64,000 nt of DNA, taken from the NCBI RefSeq assembly GCF_030269925.1, contig NC_085121.1, positions 8,635,501 to 8,699,500 on the forward strand, in the 5' to 3' direction. The notes below the pieces were generated by a model. That model was not told where the DNA came from. It did no database searches and saw nothing but the letters and a program-made list of their open reading frames with translations. Position numbers and translations under genes: made by a program. Numbering within the stretch: the first letter of the stretch is position 1; each line of letters starts with the position of its first letter. This document shows positions 47,132 to 58,016 of this stretch, in pieces. The DNA is from Bombyx mori. Its lineage: Eukaryota; Arthropoda; Insecta; Lepidoptera; Bombycidae.

Positions 47132-48001
47132 CTTTAACGAGAGCTGAACGGCTATTTGGTTTATGCGACACGTGTCTTTAATTAGAGGTGTTTTATTTGG
47201 TAGTAGCATCAACGGTGAACCTCGGCTCGATTATTTCCAATAGAGGTGGATCGGAAACCGAAATAAGGCGACGCATCGGAATGGCCAAATCCGCTATGAG
47301 CCAGCTAAACAAAATATGGAGAGATCGAAACATACTCAAGAAGACGAAAGTGCAAATTGTTGAGACGCTCATTTTCTTAATCTTTTTGTATGGGGCTGAG
47401 ACCTGGCTGGATCTTGAAAGAGTCTGACAGGCGACGCATAGACGCGTTTGAGATGTGGTGCTGGCGGCGCATGTTGCGCATCCCTTGGACGGCTTTCCGG
47501 ACGAACGCTTCCATCCTCAACGAGCTAAAAGTTGCCAAGACGCTATCCACCAAATGTCTATATAGAGTGCTCCAATACTTTGGTCATATAGCAAGAAAAC
47601 CCTCTGACAACCTGGAGAGACTCATAGTGACGGGTAAAGTGGATGGAAGACGATCCAGAGGTCGTAGCCGAAAAAGATGGAGTGACCAAGTGTCTGAGTA
47701 TCTGGACATGAGACTGAGCCACGCACTTCACTGTGCCACTGACCGACATAAGTGGGTAAAAATTACAAAAAAAGGTCACAGGCGGGCGCATCACGATGCT
47801 CAGCAATGAGCGACCGACTGAAGGGGAAGGAGGAGGAGCATCAACGGTGCAATATTTTTAAGTGAACTTCAATTAATTTTACATCATTCAAACACCTAGC
47901 TGAAGAAGTTTTTTATTATGATATTTTAAATGTTAAATGGCACTACTGTAAAGTTACAAAAATGTCGCTTAAACCAAATAGCCTTTCAGCTCTCGTTAGA
48001 G
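47132..48001. mobile_element. Inverted-repeat-bounded element enclosing an RT fragment
   Basis: The left end CGAGAGCTGAACGGCTATTT (from 47138, preceded by CTCTTTAA) and the right end, ending TTCAGCTCTCGTTAGAG at 48001, are inverted repeats of about 40 bp extending through TGGTTTA-GCGACA. The left flank reads TTAA and the right reads TTAG in the equivalent place, so a TTAA-type target is possible but unproven. The interior is mostly reverse-transcriptase coding sequence of another element. Confidence 0.65.
47188..47809 (+). pseudogene. Non-LTR reverse transcriptase C-terminal fragment, frameshifted
   Basis: Reads NLGSIISNRGGSETEIRRRI, MAKSAMSQLNKIW and LYGAETW in one frame, then after a shift near 47400 RRIDAFEMWCWRRMLRIPW, NELKVAKTL and GRRSRGRSRKRW. 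This is the typical C-terminal region of insect endonuclease-reverse transcriptases (the region after the RT palm in RTE/CR1-like elements). The palm active site is absent. Confidence 0.8.
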
Positions 48002-48009
48002 TTGTGTGG

Positions 48010-49629
48010 ATCAAATTTGTAACTTTCAAAGCGTAATTTTTTAATAGTGATATAGAATTTTCAGTGTTCGTTACATTTTGATATTAATTCGATTTAAATG
48101 TTGAAGACATTAAGTCTTGTTCTATTTTGACAAACTGAAATATACGTACAGTTTTCATGCGACTTTGAAAACATTTATTAATTTCTTGTTAGCGCAAACT
48201 GTGCATTTCTTTTAGGCAAAGTTCAAGAAAATAGTACAATGTGCAAAACGATAAAGTATCCAATAATTTGTACTCTTCCCATAACCAACTTGATTTTGAC
48301 CCTAATAGATAAGAAACCTTAATTTATCAAGTTCGGTGGTCAAACTATATTACCGCTACAATAAATAAACTGTTAAAATAATAAACTTAATGTATGTACA
48401 TTTAAAGATTCTAATATTACAAATATCTCGACACCGGATTAAATAAATCAATAAAAATAATACAATCTCATAAAAAAAAATTCAGAACACACAATCTTTA
48501 TATATTGATTTATTTTATTTTCTTAAACCATTATGTATTTAATAATAATTACGAAACGACATGAATATATTACAAATACCTATGTAAACAATGAAATATA
48601 CCAGTTTATGTACTTGAGTGAGTAGGTACCTATTATTCTATCGTATTGTGGTAAGGTGACGTGATTGAACAATAATTATTTGATTCCTGTTTATTCAAGA
48701 AGTCGTGGTCTAACGATAAAGAAGCTCGGTGCATTCGTATATTTTTGGAAATTTTAGTAAGTAAAAGATGTTATGTAAAAATAAATTTAATTGTTGCAAT
48801 CAAATACTTTAATATCTAAAAAGTAAAATCATGAAAACATAATTTCCTGCGACATAAACATGTACGAATAACTAAAACGCACAGAATTGTGCCATCAAAG
48901 TATCTACTTAATTTAAACCTTAATGTGGTCCTGCAATACTGAATTAGGTACCATAATAATCAGTTGATACAAAACAATTATCACTATTTGTAGCTATAAT
49001 GCATATTGTAATACCCTTGGAAGTCCGACGTTTCGTATTTCCGTCTAATGGTCTTCAAATTCTAAATACATTTCAATTTCGGGCATATGACTAACGAAAA
49101 TATGATAAGCAAAACCTAGAGAATAAAAGTAATAGTCGAACATCAAAAACAACAATCGTGTGTATGGTAGGCCTTATAAAATATACACGTGTTAAAAATC
49201 ATATTAATCACGGTTTAGTAAAATAGCGAAATAACGAAAATCTTGAATTAAAAGAAAATTCAGAATACTCAACTATCACAAATATTATTTCGACGGAAAT
49301 CTTTGTTTTAATAATTTAATTAACGTTGATAAGTTGATGTCATTTCCAAAAGTATTTTTATAGTATTATTTATGATTAAGAATTTATTCTCGCTCGCTTA
49401 ACTAAAATCCTAGTTGAATCTACACCTAATGTAAGTTTCGAGTCTAATGTAATTAAATTTAGACAGCCCTGGGTTTAATTAAAAATCATTAGTCATCGGT
49501 ATCTTCATAAAGTCTACTAGGTTTAACTGGGACCTTTCGTCAGTTCTGAATATTGACTAGGCTAACACGAGCGACAGGGCTTATGGGTTTTGACTACAAA
49601 TAAAAATTAATTATGTTGTAAACCAAAAT
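48010..49629. other. Intergenic, no gene recognised
   Basis: AT-rich, no coding signal. A remnant of a Bm1 head is at about 48700-48745 (GTCGTGGTCTAACGATAAAG, GGTGCATTCG). It probably includes the 3' UTR of the zinc-finger gene. Confidence 0.5.
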
Positions 49630-52600
49630 TTACGAGGGTTTCTCAAATTTTATTGATTTTAGTAAACATAGGAAACTTTCAACATATTCATAAACTTCCT
49701 GGCTCACCTTTTGAGCATTGTGTAACATTTTATTATCTATATCTCCTTGGAAAACTTTAATTATTTCCCATTGCCAAACAGGAGATATTTTTGATACATC
49801 TATATCTACATTTTCTTGATTTTTATCCTTAACCTTAATACAAAAGAAGTTTTTTTTACAAAATAAGGATAGACATAATATCACAGAATCCTTCAATTCT
49901 TGTTTAAAGCAAACCTTAAATTTGATAAGACAGTCAAAGTCTTGAGTAATTTTTTCTGTTGTATCTAAGAGTATAATACTATAAATATTTAACAATTTTT
50001 TTACATAGTCAATTGGCGATTCTGTTTTCGTGTTTGGTAAATCTACGGTATCCAGTATAACGTATTCTGGGCTGGTACTGCTCACAGCAGTAAATGGTTC
50101 TGTTTGTTGAATCGGTGGCTTATTTAAAAATGAATTTTGTACCATTTTCAGTGAGTTTTGTTGGGGTGGAAAAGCTTTCTGAATGCAATTATCTATTTGT
50201 AAACATTGCTTAAACTGATTCTGACTTTGTGCTAGAGAATTTTGTAATTGGTTTATATTACTTAAAATTTTCTCAGACATCAGTTCACTATCTGGCTTTA
50301 CTTTAATTCGAGGTAAAAAGCCACTTTTAGCAGGAATTGAGGAATCAGTAGACAGCTGAGGTTCTGATTTATTAACTGGTGTATTATTCTTATCATATTT
50401 GGGAGCTAAAGATGTCGTTGATGTTATGACTGGCATTAGAATATTCTCTTCCTCAAATTTTGGCACTTCAACCATAAGTGACGCTTCTTTCTTAGATCTG
50501 TTACCTTTAGACATATTTTTACTTTTCTTTCTAGAATGTTTAGTATCTGTCTCATTTTCTGTAAGTAAATTATTCTTTTTTGGAAATTGTTTTGGATTGG
50601 CTACTGGATTAGGATTTAATAACTTTGTATTTTCTGCATTTGTTAAATTAGACACAACACTTTCGTCTTCATCAGTTTGCAGTAGTGTATCAGTTGACAC
50701 ACATGGAACTAACTGATTCCCTGGTTGAGCTTGAAAGAATGGGATCCAGCCTGCATTATAATCTAATTTTTCATATTTTAACTTAGTATTAATGTGTATC
50801 ATATTTGAACCAGTTTCAGAATCAGCATAACATCTCTGAAGCCAAAGAATTTCAAGGTTTTTCGACTCCAGATATCTCAGTAACCCAGTACATTTAAAAC
50901 CATGCGAATTAACAGTCTTCCTACCTATATTCAGGACTTTACGTTTTAGTTGAGATTCAGTATTATTGAAACTTTTACAGTCTGAACTTGCAGATGGTGT
51001 CATTCGATTTTTATGTGTATTCTGGCACATAGATACTATATTTTGAATTGTTTTATGAATGTCATCCTTAGAGTTCAAATTGTTTAATCTCGAATTTCTC
51101 CTTACAATCATATTACTATCATTAGAATCATTAGACGAATCATCAATTTTTATACATTCTTCTTGCTTTATTTCTTGATCACTGCACTCTTCAATGTAAT
51201 TAAAGTTTTCATTAGCATCTGCAAAAACTGTGTCATCTGTATGGTATGAAAAGTTTGACAAATGGCAATTTTCTTCTTCTAGCTTAATATTTGAATCCTT
51301 CAATTCTTGCTCATCAATGAGCTCCTTTGCTTTGATATTTATTTCTCTATTAGAAAAAAATACATAATACTTTGGATGTTTACCTTCAATAATTTTACCA
51401 TCACTTAATATTACAGAATTCAGTATTCCAGTTGGATTTGGGCTATTATCTAGTTTTGTTAGTTGCACAGTACAATGTTTTTCAAATATTTTCTTGAACT
51501 TCTTATTGACCTCTGTGTGAGAATTGTTTAAATGTGAAAATATATCCAATTTGCTAGTAAAACAACAATTACATAACCGGCATCCGAATTTTTTGGATTC
51601 ACAAACTTCAGAATCATTTTTCCAAGGTTTTTTTTCTACTGGCGGATCACAATCACTTGATGATGATGAAATCATTCTTTTTCTTTTTAAAACATGTTTT
51701 TTCGTTATTTGATCCTCATTTTCCAATTCATTAAACTGACTGGAGGTAACATCATTCTGTTGTGATTGGATTAATCCTAAATCCTACAATATAAAGATTT
51801 TTTCAGATATTAATCATTAGAAATCATTGGGTCACACATACACAGCCTCTTCACAGAAATGGTAACTAGTATTTTGACCTACAAGAAATCTATTACGATG
51901 ATATCCTATATGGATAAATTTCATTTGATTCTTTGGAAACTACCTTTATTAGTAAAAGAGTAATATGTTATTTACTTATGTTTTGGTATTTTTCTAAGTC
52001 TATTTTTCTAAGATCTAAGTCGTCGTGTCCTAACGCTCGGGAAACACCGTGGAGGGGAGCTCATTCCATAGCCGGAATTCCATAGCTCTATCAAAAGCTT
52101 ATTCTTTTATTTATTTAGTAGTCATCGTGGCCTAACGGATAAGATGTCCGGTGCATTTGTGTTGAGCGATGCACCGGTGTTCGAATCCCGCAGACGGGTA
52201 CCAATTTTTCTAATGAAATACGTACTCAACAATAAATGTGCACAATTGACTTTCACATTGAAGGAATAACATTGTGTAATAAAAATCAAACCGGCAAAAT
52301 TATAATTTGCGTAATTACTGGTGGTAGGACCTCTTGTAAGTCTGCGTGGGTAGGTACCGCAACCCTGCCTATTTCTGCCGTGAAGCAATATGCGTTTCGG
52401 TTTGAAGGGTGCGGCAGCTGTAGCATTTTCCAAAATTACAATATTCTAATATGATAGTAATACAATTATGCATTAATTTTAAAGATTTTCAGTATTTCAT
52501 CAAATTTTTTAATAGATTTTCAAGATAAGCAATTAAATTTTCATGATACTATTATAGCAAGGACACTAAAACTTACTTAATTTCAAAGGAATATAAAATT

Positions 52601-53546
52601 TTGTAAATGGATGCCATGAGGTCAAAGGATGTTTTTTACCTTTTTCTGCAGTGAAGCAATTAGGTCTGGTTTAAAGAGTATAAAATCTAGTATACAGAAC
52701 ATAATTAAGACATCAAACTCACTAGTACACAACAATCAAACTTGTATCTGAACGTGGGCAGTGGCATATAATCTGTGGTGTATAAGAACTATGCGATAAT
52801 GGAGATTCTATAGTGTTTCTGAGGCCTGTGAGATGTTGCTATTTTAATTATTTCAAAGGGTCTCAGTAGTAAAGCAGCAATTAGATTGTGTTCTAAATTT
52901 ACTGAACCTAATAAATTGCCATCAGGCACTAATATATTTATATTTGTGTACATATTTACTGCCATAGCTTCTGTACAGTTGAAAATTGTAAATGCTCACT
53001 ACAATTTAATCATATAAATACACTGTTTTTATGGTGGTTCCTACATTACTATTAATAGTAAACAGAAAAACAAACCTTAGATCCTAATTTTGATTTAAGA
53101 TCTGTCTGTTTTTGTACATAGGATTTCTTTATCTTGTAGTATTCCGAAAGTCGTTGCTCACATGTCTGGCATATTAACTGAGGTAAGCCATCAAATGGTT
53201 CAACCTGAAATTATTTTTTTACAATTAGAATGGGCAGAAACAGTTCTATCAGATAATGTAATAAGACCAATATGCAATGCAAACAAGACAAAATTCTATA
53301 ATTATTATATTCTGAATTTATGAAGTCCAAGTAACATGGGATGGTCAATATTAAAACATAACGTATAGTAGACCTTATAAATGATGACCTATCGAGTCTT
53401 ACAATTATTTCAATTTTACTCACGAGAATATCAAAACAAAATTTAATTTGTTCTTGAACTGTTGGAACAATTTGATACTGGCCAGTATCATCCAAACAAA
53501 GTCGACATGTAACAAACAACTTTGGATCGACCTGTATTCTACTCAT
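49630..53546 (-). CDS. ZAD-domain zinc-finger protein with a single C2H2 finger, 3 exons
   Basis: Exons 53546-53424, 53204-53076 and 51783-49630 join in phase 0 to an 801-residue protein. Residues about 12-86 form a ZAD (zinc-finger associated domain): the pairs CRLC (C14, C17) and CQTC (C53, C56) bind zinc, with the conserved helix EQRLSEYYKIKKSYVQ. ZAD modules dimerise, and in insects they mark a large family of DNA-binding regulators. One C2H2 finger follows (C152, C155, H168, H173). A long polar, Ser/Asn-rich and probably unfolded middle follows, then a more hydrophobic C-terminal stretch (about 680-801) that may be a folded domain I do not recognise. Most ZAD proteins carry a finger array; this one has a single finger. 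A Bm1 lies in its second intron. Confidence 0.87.
52028..52082 (-). repeat. LINE RT fragment
   Basis: CTCGGGAAACACCGTGGAGG and GGAGCTCATTCCATAGCCGG match 20168-20207 (minus-strand LINE). It is short and lies in an intron of the ZAD gene. Confidence 0.65.
52120..52425 (+). mobile_element. Bm1 SINE, 5' two-thirds
   Basis: tRNA-like head ATCGTGGCCTAACGGATAAG with B box GTGTTCGAATCCCGC, and the body through GCGTTTCGGTTTGAAGGGTG. The 3' end is missing after GCGGCAGCTG. It lies in an intron of the ZAD gene. Confidence 0.88.
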
Positions 53547-53806
53547 TATAAGGACAACTTTTTTGTCTGGGTTTGGCTAGTCGCATTAATCTTTAAAATT
53601 CAATAAGCACACCAAAGTTAATGCTGTTTATTACTAATAAGTAATTCTTTATGACCGATCGACAATGACTAAAATCTCAAATATTAAGTGTATAATCTAT
53701 GCTAAAACTTATCACTTCAATTCAGCATTGGGCTTTTTTTACTATGTTAACTTTGACAATTTGACAACTCAGTAAAAATAAGGATTGGTACAAATTAAGG
53801 ATTGTA

Positions 53807-55452
53807 CGGTACCGTAAAATGGGGCGATTAGGGATTGAGAGGCGAATCGGGAAAAAACCGGGAAAATCTTTCGACGCTCAATATTAGTTTTATATTCGTT
53901 GCAAAATCTTCCATTTTTTTGTAGTTTAATAGTAGAATATTGAAAGTTTACAAAACAACTCTGAATATGCATGATAATAGCTGCTAACTTATAAAAAATC
54001 GCATTTCAAATTAACTTCCTGTGGTGGTAATTATTTTAGTGCTAGAAACTTTGCTCTCTTTTATTTATTTGATAATAATAGAAGACGACTGTGATTTATA
54101 AACGTTATTTAGTGTTTGAACCATCATATATATTAAAGGTAAGTCTCAGTTGTTATTGGTATTAATGTATTTGATAAAATAAAAATACATGTAAAAATCT
54201 GTTGTTTTTGGGGATATTGGGGACGTCTTAGGTACAAATAACAACGAAAAAGGGGTAAATTGGGATGAGAATAAGAAAAATGGAACGACCTAAGTATCAA
54301 TAGGTACAGGTTTGTAGGGTTGTCTATGAGGCTATAACAATATTTTTAAATTTGTTGGTAAAAATCTGGTTTATTCATGATGTTTCTGTCTAGAACTTTT
54401 ATTCAAAATTATCAATGTGTTATTTTATTGTTTGGTAAATATTTATATTATCAGTTACGTATTGTTTTCCATTTTTAGATATGCATCGCGTGTACGTATC
54501 AAAGAGTGCAAAGCCTTATAAGAGATATGATCATTTAATATTAAAAACAGCAATAGAAGCCTATGAAATTGGGAATAAGTCTTTAGTTGAAATCGATTTT
54601 CGATCGATTTCGAATGAAGTCGATTTTGCACAGACATGTAACAAGATCAATGAAATCTCAAGGTGGACCAAAATATCTAAGTAATACATAATAAAATATT
54701 TGTTCAGAGTGGGGGTATTCATCTGATAAATCCATGGAATAACCGATACACCTAATCTCTTAATCCAGATAAAAATATCAGCCCCTGAGTACTTACCAAG
54801 AACGAAGAAATATAAATCGTTTATAAGAAAGCCCACTCGTTCGAATTTAGGTGCTTACTCTCCCATGTACAGAATCCTTTGGGACTATAATAATGTCCAC
54901 GGTAGCGTGGTCTCCGTCAATGTTCATCCGAAGTTGTTCGATTGCGCTGAACTAATTTTAAGTGATGAAATAAATGTTTTTTTTTAATTGTCTCACAACT
55001 TACAGGCCAAATCTGTCGCGGATCATTTCCCAAGTAAATATAAATTAATCATAAGTAAATAAATGTAATCAAGTTTTAGTTATATATATATATATTTGTT
55101 AATGCACTGTAGATTGCACCTTTGAGGTGACATCTGCCATGTACTTTTGTCAGTTTTTCAATGTTTTTTATTGATGATCACTTTGTTGGTGCAACTAAAT
55201 AAATAAATTAATTAAAACCAAGTAGTGCCAACCCTAGCAAATTTCTCATTTCGTCCCAATTAACCGCAATTTCCGGGTAAATAGGGATTACACCTATTTT
55301 TGCTTAAATTGGAATGCTAGTTGCAGTTTTAAATTGGACAACAAAGACTCAATCATTTTGATCCTGTTAAAGCATTATATACATCAAAAACTACCTTAAA
55401 ATTGGTCATAAAGTTGGAATTTGTCCCTAATCGCCCCATTTTACCAGTACTG
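53807..55452 (+). mobile_element. pogo/Tigger-like transposon, internally deleted
   Basis: Ends are inverted repeats: left CGGTACCGTAAAATGGGGCG-ATTAGGGA, right (complement) CAGTACTGGTAAAATGGGGC-GATTAGGGA, both bordered by TA (53805-53806 and 55453-55454). The 1646-bp interior codes for the start and an apparent end of a pogo-type transposase on the plus strand, but lacks the catalytic core. Confidence 0.8.
54481..54970 (+). pseudogene. pogo-like transposase remnant
   Basis: ATG 54481 opens MHRVYVSKSAKPYKRYDHLI and LKTAIEAYEIGNKS, which fits the start of pogo/Tigger transposases (Psq-type helix-turn-helix). It then degenerates and stops at 54682. A later frame (about 54776-54965), with SAPEYLPRTKKYKSF and following, looks like a C-terminal tail. 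No DDE core is left. Confidence 0.6.
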
Positions 55453-55683
55453 TATTAAAAAAATATTAATCAACCTATTCGATTATCGATATGGAACTAA
55501 GAATCGATTCGTTGCAAAGTTAAGCTTTGTGTGGTCAGTTTATAAAATAAACAAATTATGTTTTTCTAATGATGTAACAATTTATTGATAAGAGTGAGAC
55601 CCATAATATTATTCACTAAGGATCAACAAAAATTGATCTATAGATTAAACTACTTTCGAACTATCAACTGATACGGAATGCAG

Positions 55684-56350
55684 GCGAAGTAAATTGTCCC
55701 TTAGAAATAAGGTGACGACACCCTATAAAACTTGCATAAGCCCCGTCATGACCTATGCAAGTGTAGTGTTCGCTCAGACGGCCCGCACTAACTTAAAATC
55801 ATTCCAAATAATTCAATCCCGTTTTTGCAAGATAGCCGTCGGAGCTCCGTGGTTCGTCTGGAACGTTGACCTCCATGACGACCTGGACTTAGAGTCCATC
55901 AGTAAGTATCTGCAGTCGGAGTCGATGCGCCACTTCGATAAAGCGGCACGACACGAGAACCCTCTCATCGTGGCCGCCGGTAACTACATTCCCGATCCTG
56001 CGGACAGAATGGAAAGCAGTCTACGTCGCCCCAAACACATCTCGGATTCTCCCGATCCACTAACGGTGCTTTTAGGTACCTCAAGCTCCGGTCATCGATC
56101 TCATCGAACCCGTCGCTTGCGACGAAGGGCTCGACGGGTAAATTAACCCTCAGACACAGCCCACTGAGTTTCTCGCCGGATCTTCTCAGTGGGTCGCGTT
56201 TCCGATCCGGCGGTAGATTCTGCGAAGCACGGTTCTTGCTAGGGTTCGTGTTAGCAACGTCGTCAGGTTTGAGCCCCGGGAGCTCACCTACTAGTTAAGA
56301 TTACGCTGATATAGCATCTCAAGGCTCCCAGCTCAGGTAGGAAAGAAAAA
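55684..56350 (+). mobile_element. jockey-like LINE 3' end with intact C-terminal frame
   Basis: Plus-strand frame 55694-56146 covers the last 150 residues of ORF2: MSLRNKV, YKTC-SPVMTYASVVFAQ, GAPWFVWNVDLHDDLDLES, SHRTRRLRRRARRVN. The 3' UTR with GGATCTTCTCAGTGGGTCGC and an A-rich tail at about 56340 follow. It is 5' truncated. It is a close relative of the 11660 and 3270 fragments and a more distant one of the full LINE. Confidence 0.85.
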
Positions 56351-56585
56351 GAAAAGGTGGTACCTACCTGTAAAACTTAGAATACTGCTTATCGTTAGTA
56401 ATATTTTAATGGTATATTATCTTCAATTTTATAATTATTTTTTGTTATGAAATGTTTTATTTTGTAAGAGTGTTTTATTGTGTAAAATCAACCAAAAAAA
56501 ATAATTGACATTGCTTAGATCTTCACGTTCCCGCCGAAAAGTTTCATTCATTATCAATCAATCATTCAATTTCATAATGCCGGCC

Positions 56586-57122
56586 ACTCACATGCGCGCA
56601 AATATTCGTACATTTACGAATGTTTGCGCGCATGTGATTGTGAAGGGTCGTCAAACATTCATTCGCAAACTTAGCGGCTGTGCAAATGGGTTCGGTACTT
56701 AATTTGCGAACCCGTTTGCGCTTCCTCCTACACGTTTACGAATGTCTCACGAATTTCTCCACCTTTTTAATTCGTCAATAGAACATTGAAGAGAAAAAGA
56801 GTTTTGAATTCTTTCCCAGACATCATTAACAGCCATGCTGTTTTTATGGGATTCTGTTGATGAAGATACGCTACAAAGTAGACGTCACGATCTATGAAAA
56901 TAGCGAAACGTCCGTTGCTTTCGCAATCCTGGGCGCAACTGGTCACACGAATGTGTGGTGTAGAAGACTACGCGAAGGATCGCGGTTCGCGCGCTTTGAT
57001 GTCTGTTAAAAAACCGACACAGCTTGGAAAACCACGAATGCAGCGAAAACTTTGCATAATTATTTGCAAATGTCGTCCTACACTTGCGGGTTTGCGTATT
57101 CGTGCGAATGTGAGTGACCGGT
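56586..57122. repeat. Candidate non-autonomous inverted-repeat element with terminal hairpin
   Basis: The left end has CACTCACATGCGCGCAAATA; the right end (complement) reads CACTCACATTCGCACGAATA, preceded in both cases by CCGG plus one base. The left end also folds on itself: 56586-56642 is an almost perfect palindrome centred near 56614 (ATTCGTACATTTACGAAT core). Motifs such as GCGAAC, TTACGAATG and GCAAAC recur inside. No transposase was seen and target duplications were not clear. Confidence 0.55.
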
Positions 57123-57212
57123 GTAAAAAGAGATCAGTCCGACTCGAAGAAAGACTTTTGGAGACTGGAAAGTCGATTCACAATGAAATTGTTGGTGATA
57201 GTATTTTTAATT

Positions 57213-57348
57213 ACAAAAAAAATTGTTAGGTATTTTTAGGCACATGAAAAAATACCTAACAATTTTTACAATAAATTGTTAGGCACATGAAATAATACCT
57301 AACAATTTTTTTTTGTAAAAATTGTTAGGTATTTTTTCATGTGCCTCG
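57213..57348. repeat. Cluster of alternating inverted repeats
   Basis: The unit AAAATTGTTAGGTATTTTT and the segment AGGCACATGAAA occur in both orientations several times: TTGTTAGGTATT at about 57222, AATACCTAACAA near 57251 and 57295, TTGTTAGGTATT again near 57323, with AGGCACATGAAA between. The whole can fold into long stems. Confidence 0.85.
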
Positions 57349-58016
57349 AGTTCGTAAATTATTTATTTTAAAGCTACTCGATTGAACCCGAAATAATTTA
57401 ATATTTTTTATGGTATTTTATGATATTTCATTAATCAATGTCTTTTCTTTTCCGAATACTTCTATTGTATTCGAAAAATAAAGACATATTATCGATTTTC
57501 GACTGTCTGAGATGAATTTATGACATGTTAACAGCAACCCAAGCGCCTCCCATGGCCTTTAAGGTGTTGTTTCATGTAGGAATTTCAAATGAATATACAA
57601 CTGCGAGTATATTTCGTAAATTTCTTGTTTTGTTTTGTATACAAATACCGGACATTATCTACAATTGACAATTATTACTATGAATAATGTAACAATTACA
57701 AAAAAATCAATAGCACTATTACATTTTTAAGTCACATTTCATTATAATTATAGACATAATGCACTACTGCATTATTTGTCAATTAAAGTCTATGAATACA
57801 ATTAATTAAAGTATTCCATATGTCATATATGCTGAACCATTTAAGCCAATATCAATAGCAATTGCAAAATTTCATTAATTTGAATAGTTGAAATAAGCAA
57901 TATAATAACTACTCCGTTTTAAAATGTATCATTACAAGTTGCATGCAGTCACTAGCGATGAGAATATTTTTTTTAATAGTAATTAATAAGAATGACTTAA
58001 AAGTACCAATGTCAGT
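57349..58016. other. Intergenic, no gene recognised
   Basis: AT-rich; probably holds the 3' UTR of the RING gene on the minus strand (an ATTAAA occurs near 57970). No other feature was seen. Confidence 0.45.

Noticed and set aside
56894..57229. 111-codon open frame
   Set aside because: It lies inside the palindrome-rich candidate element and shows no domain; it crosses the right inverted repeat.
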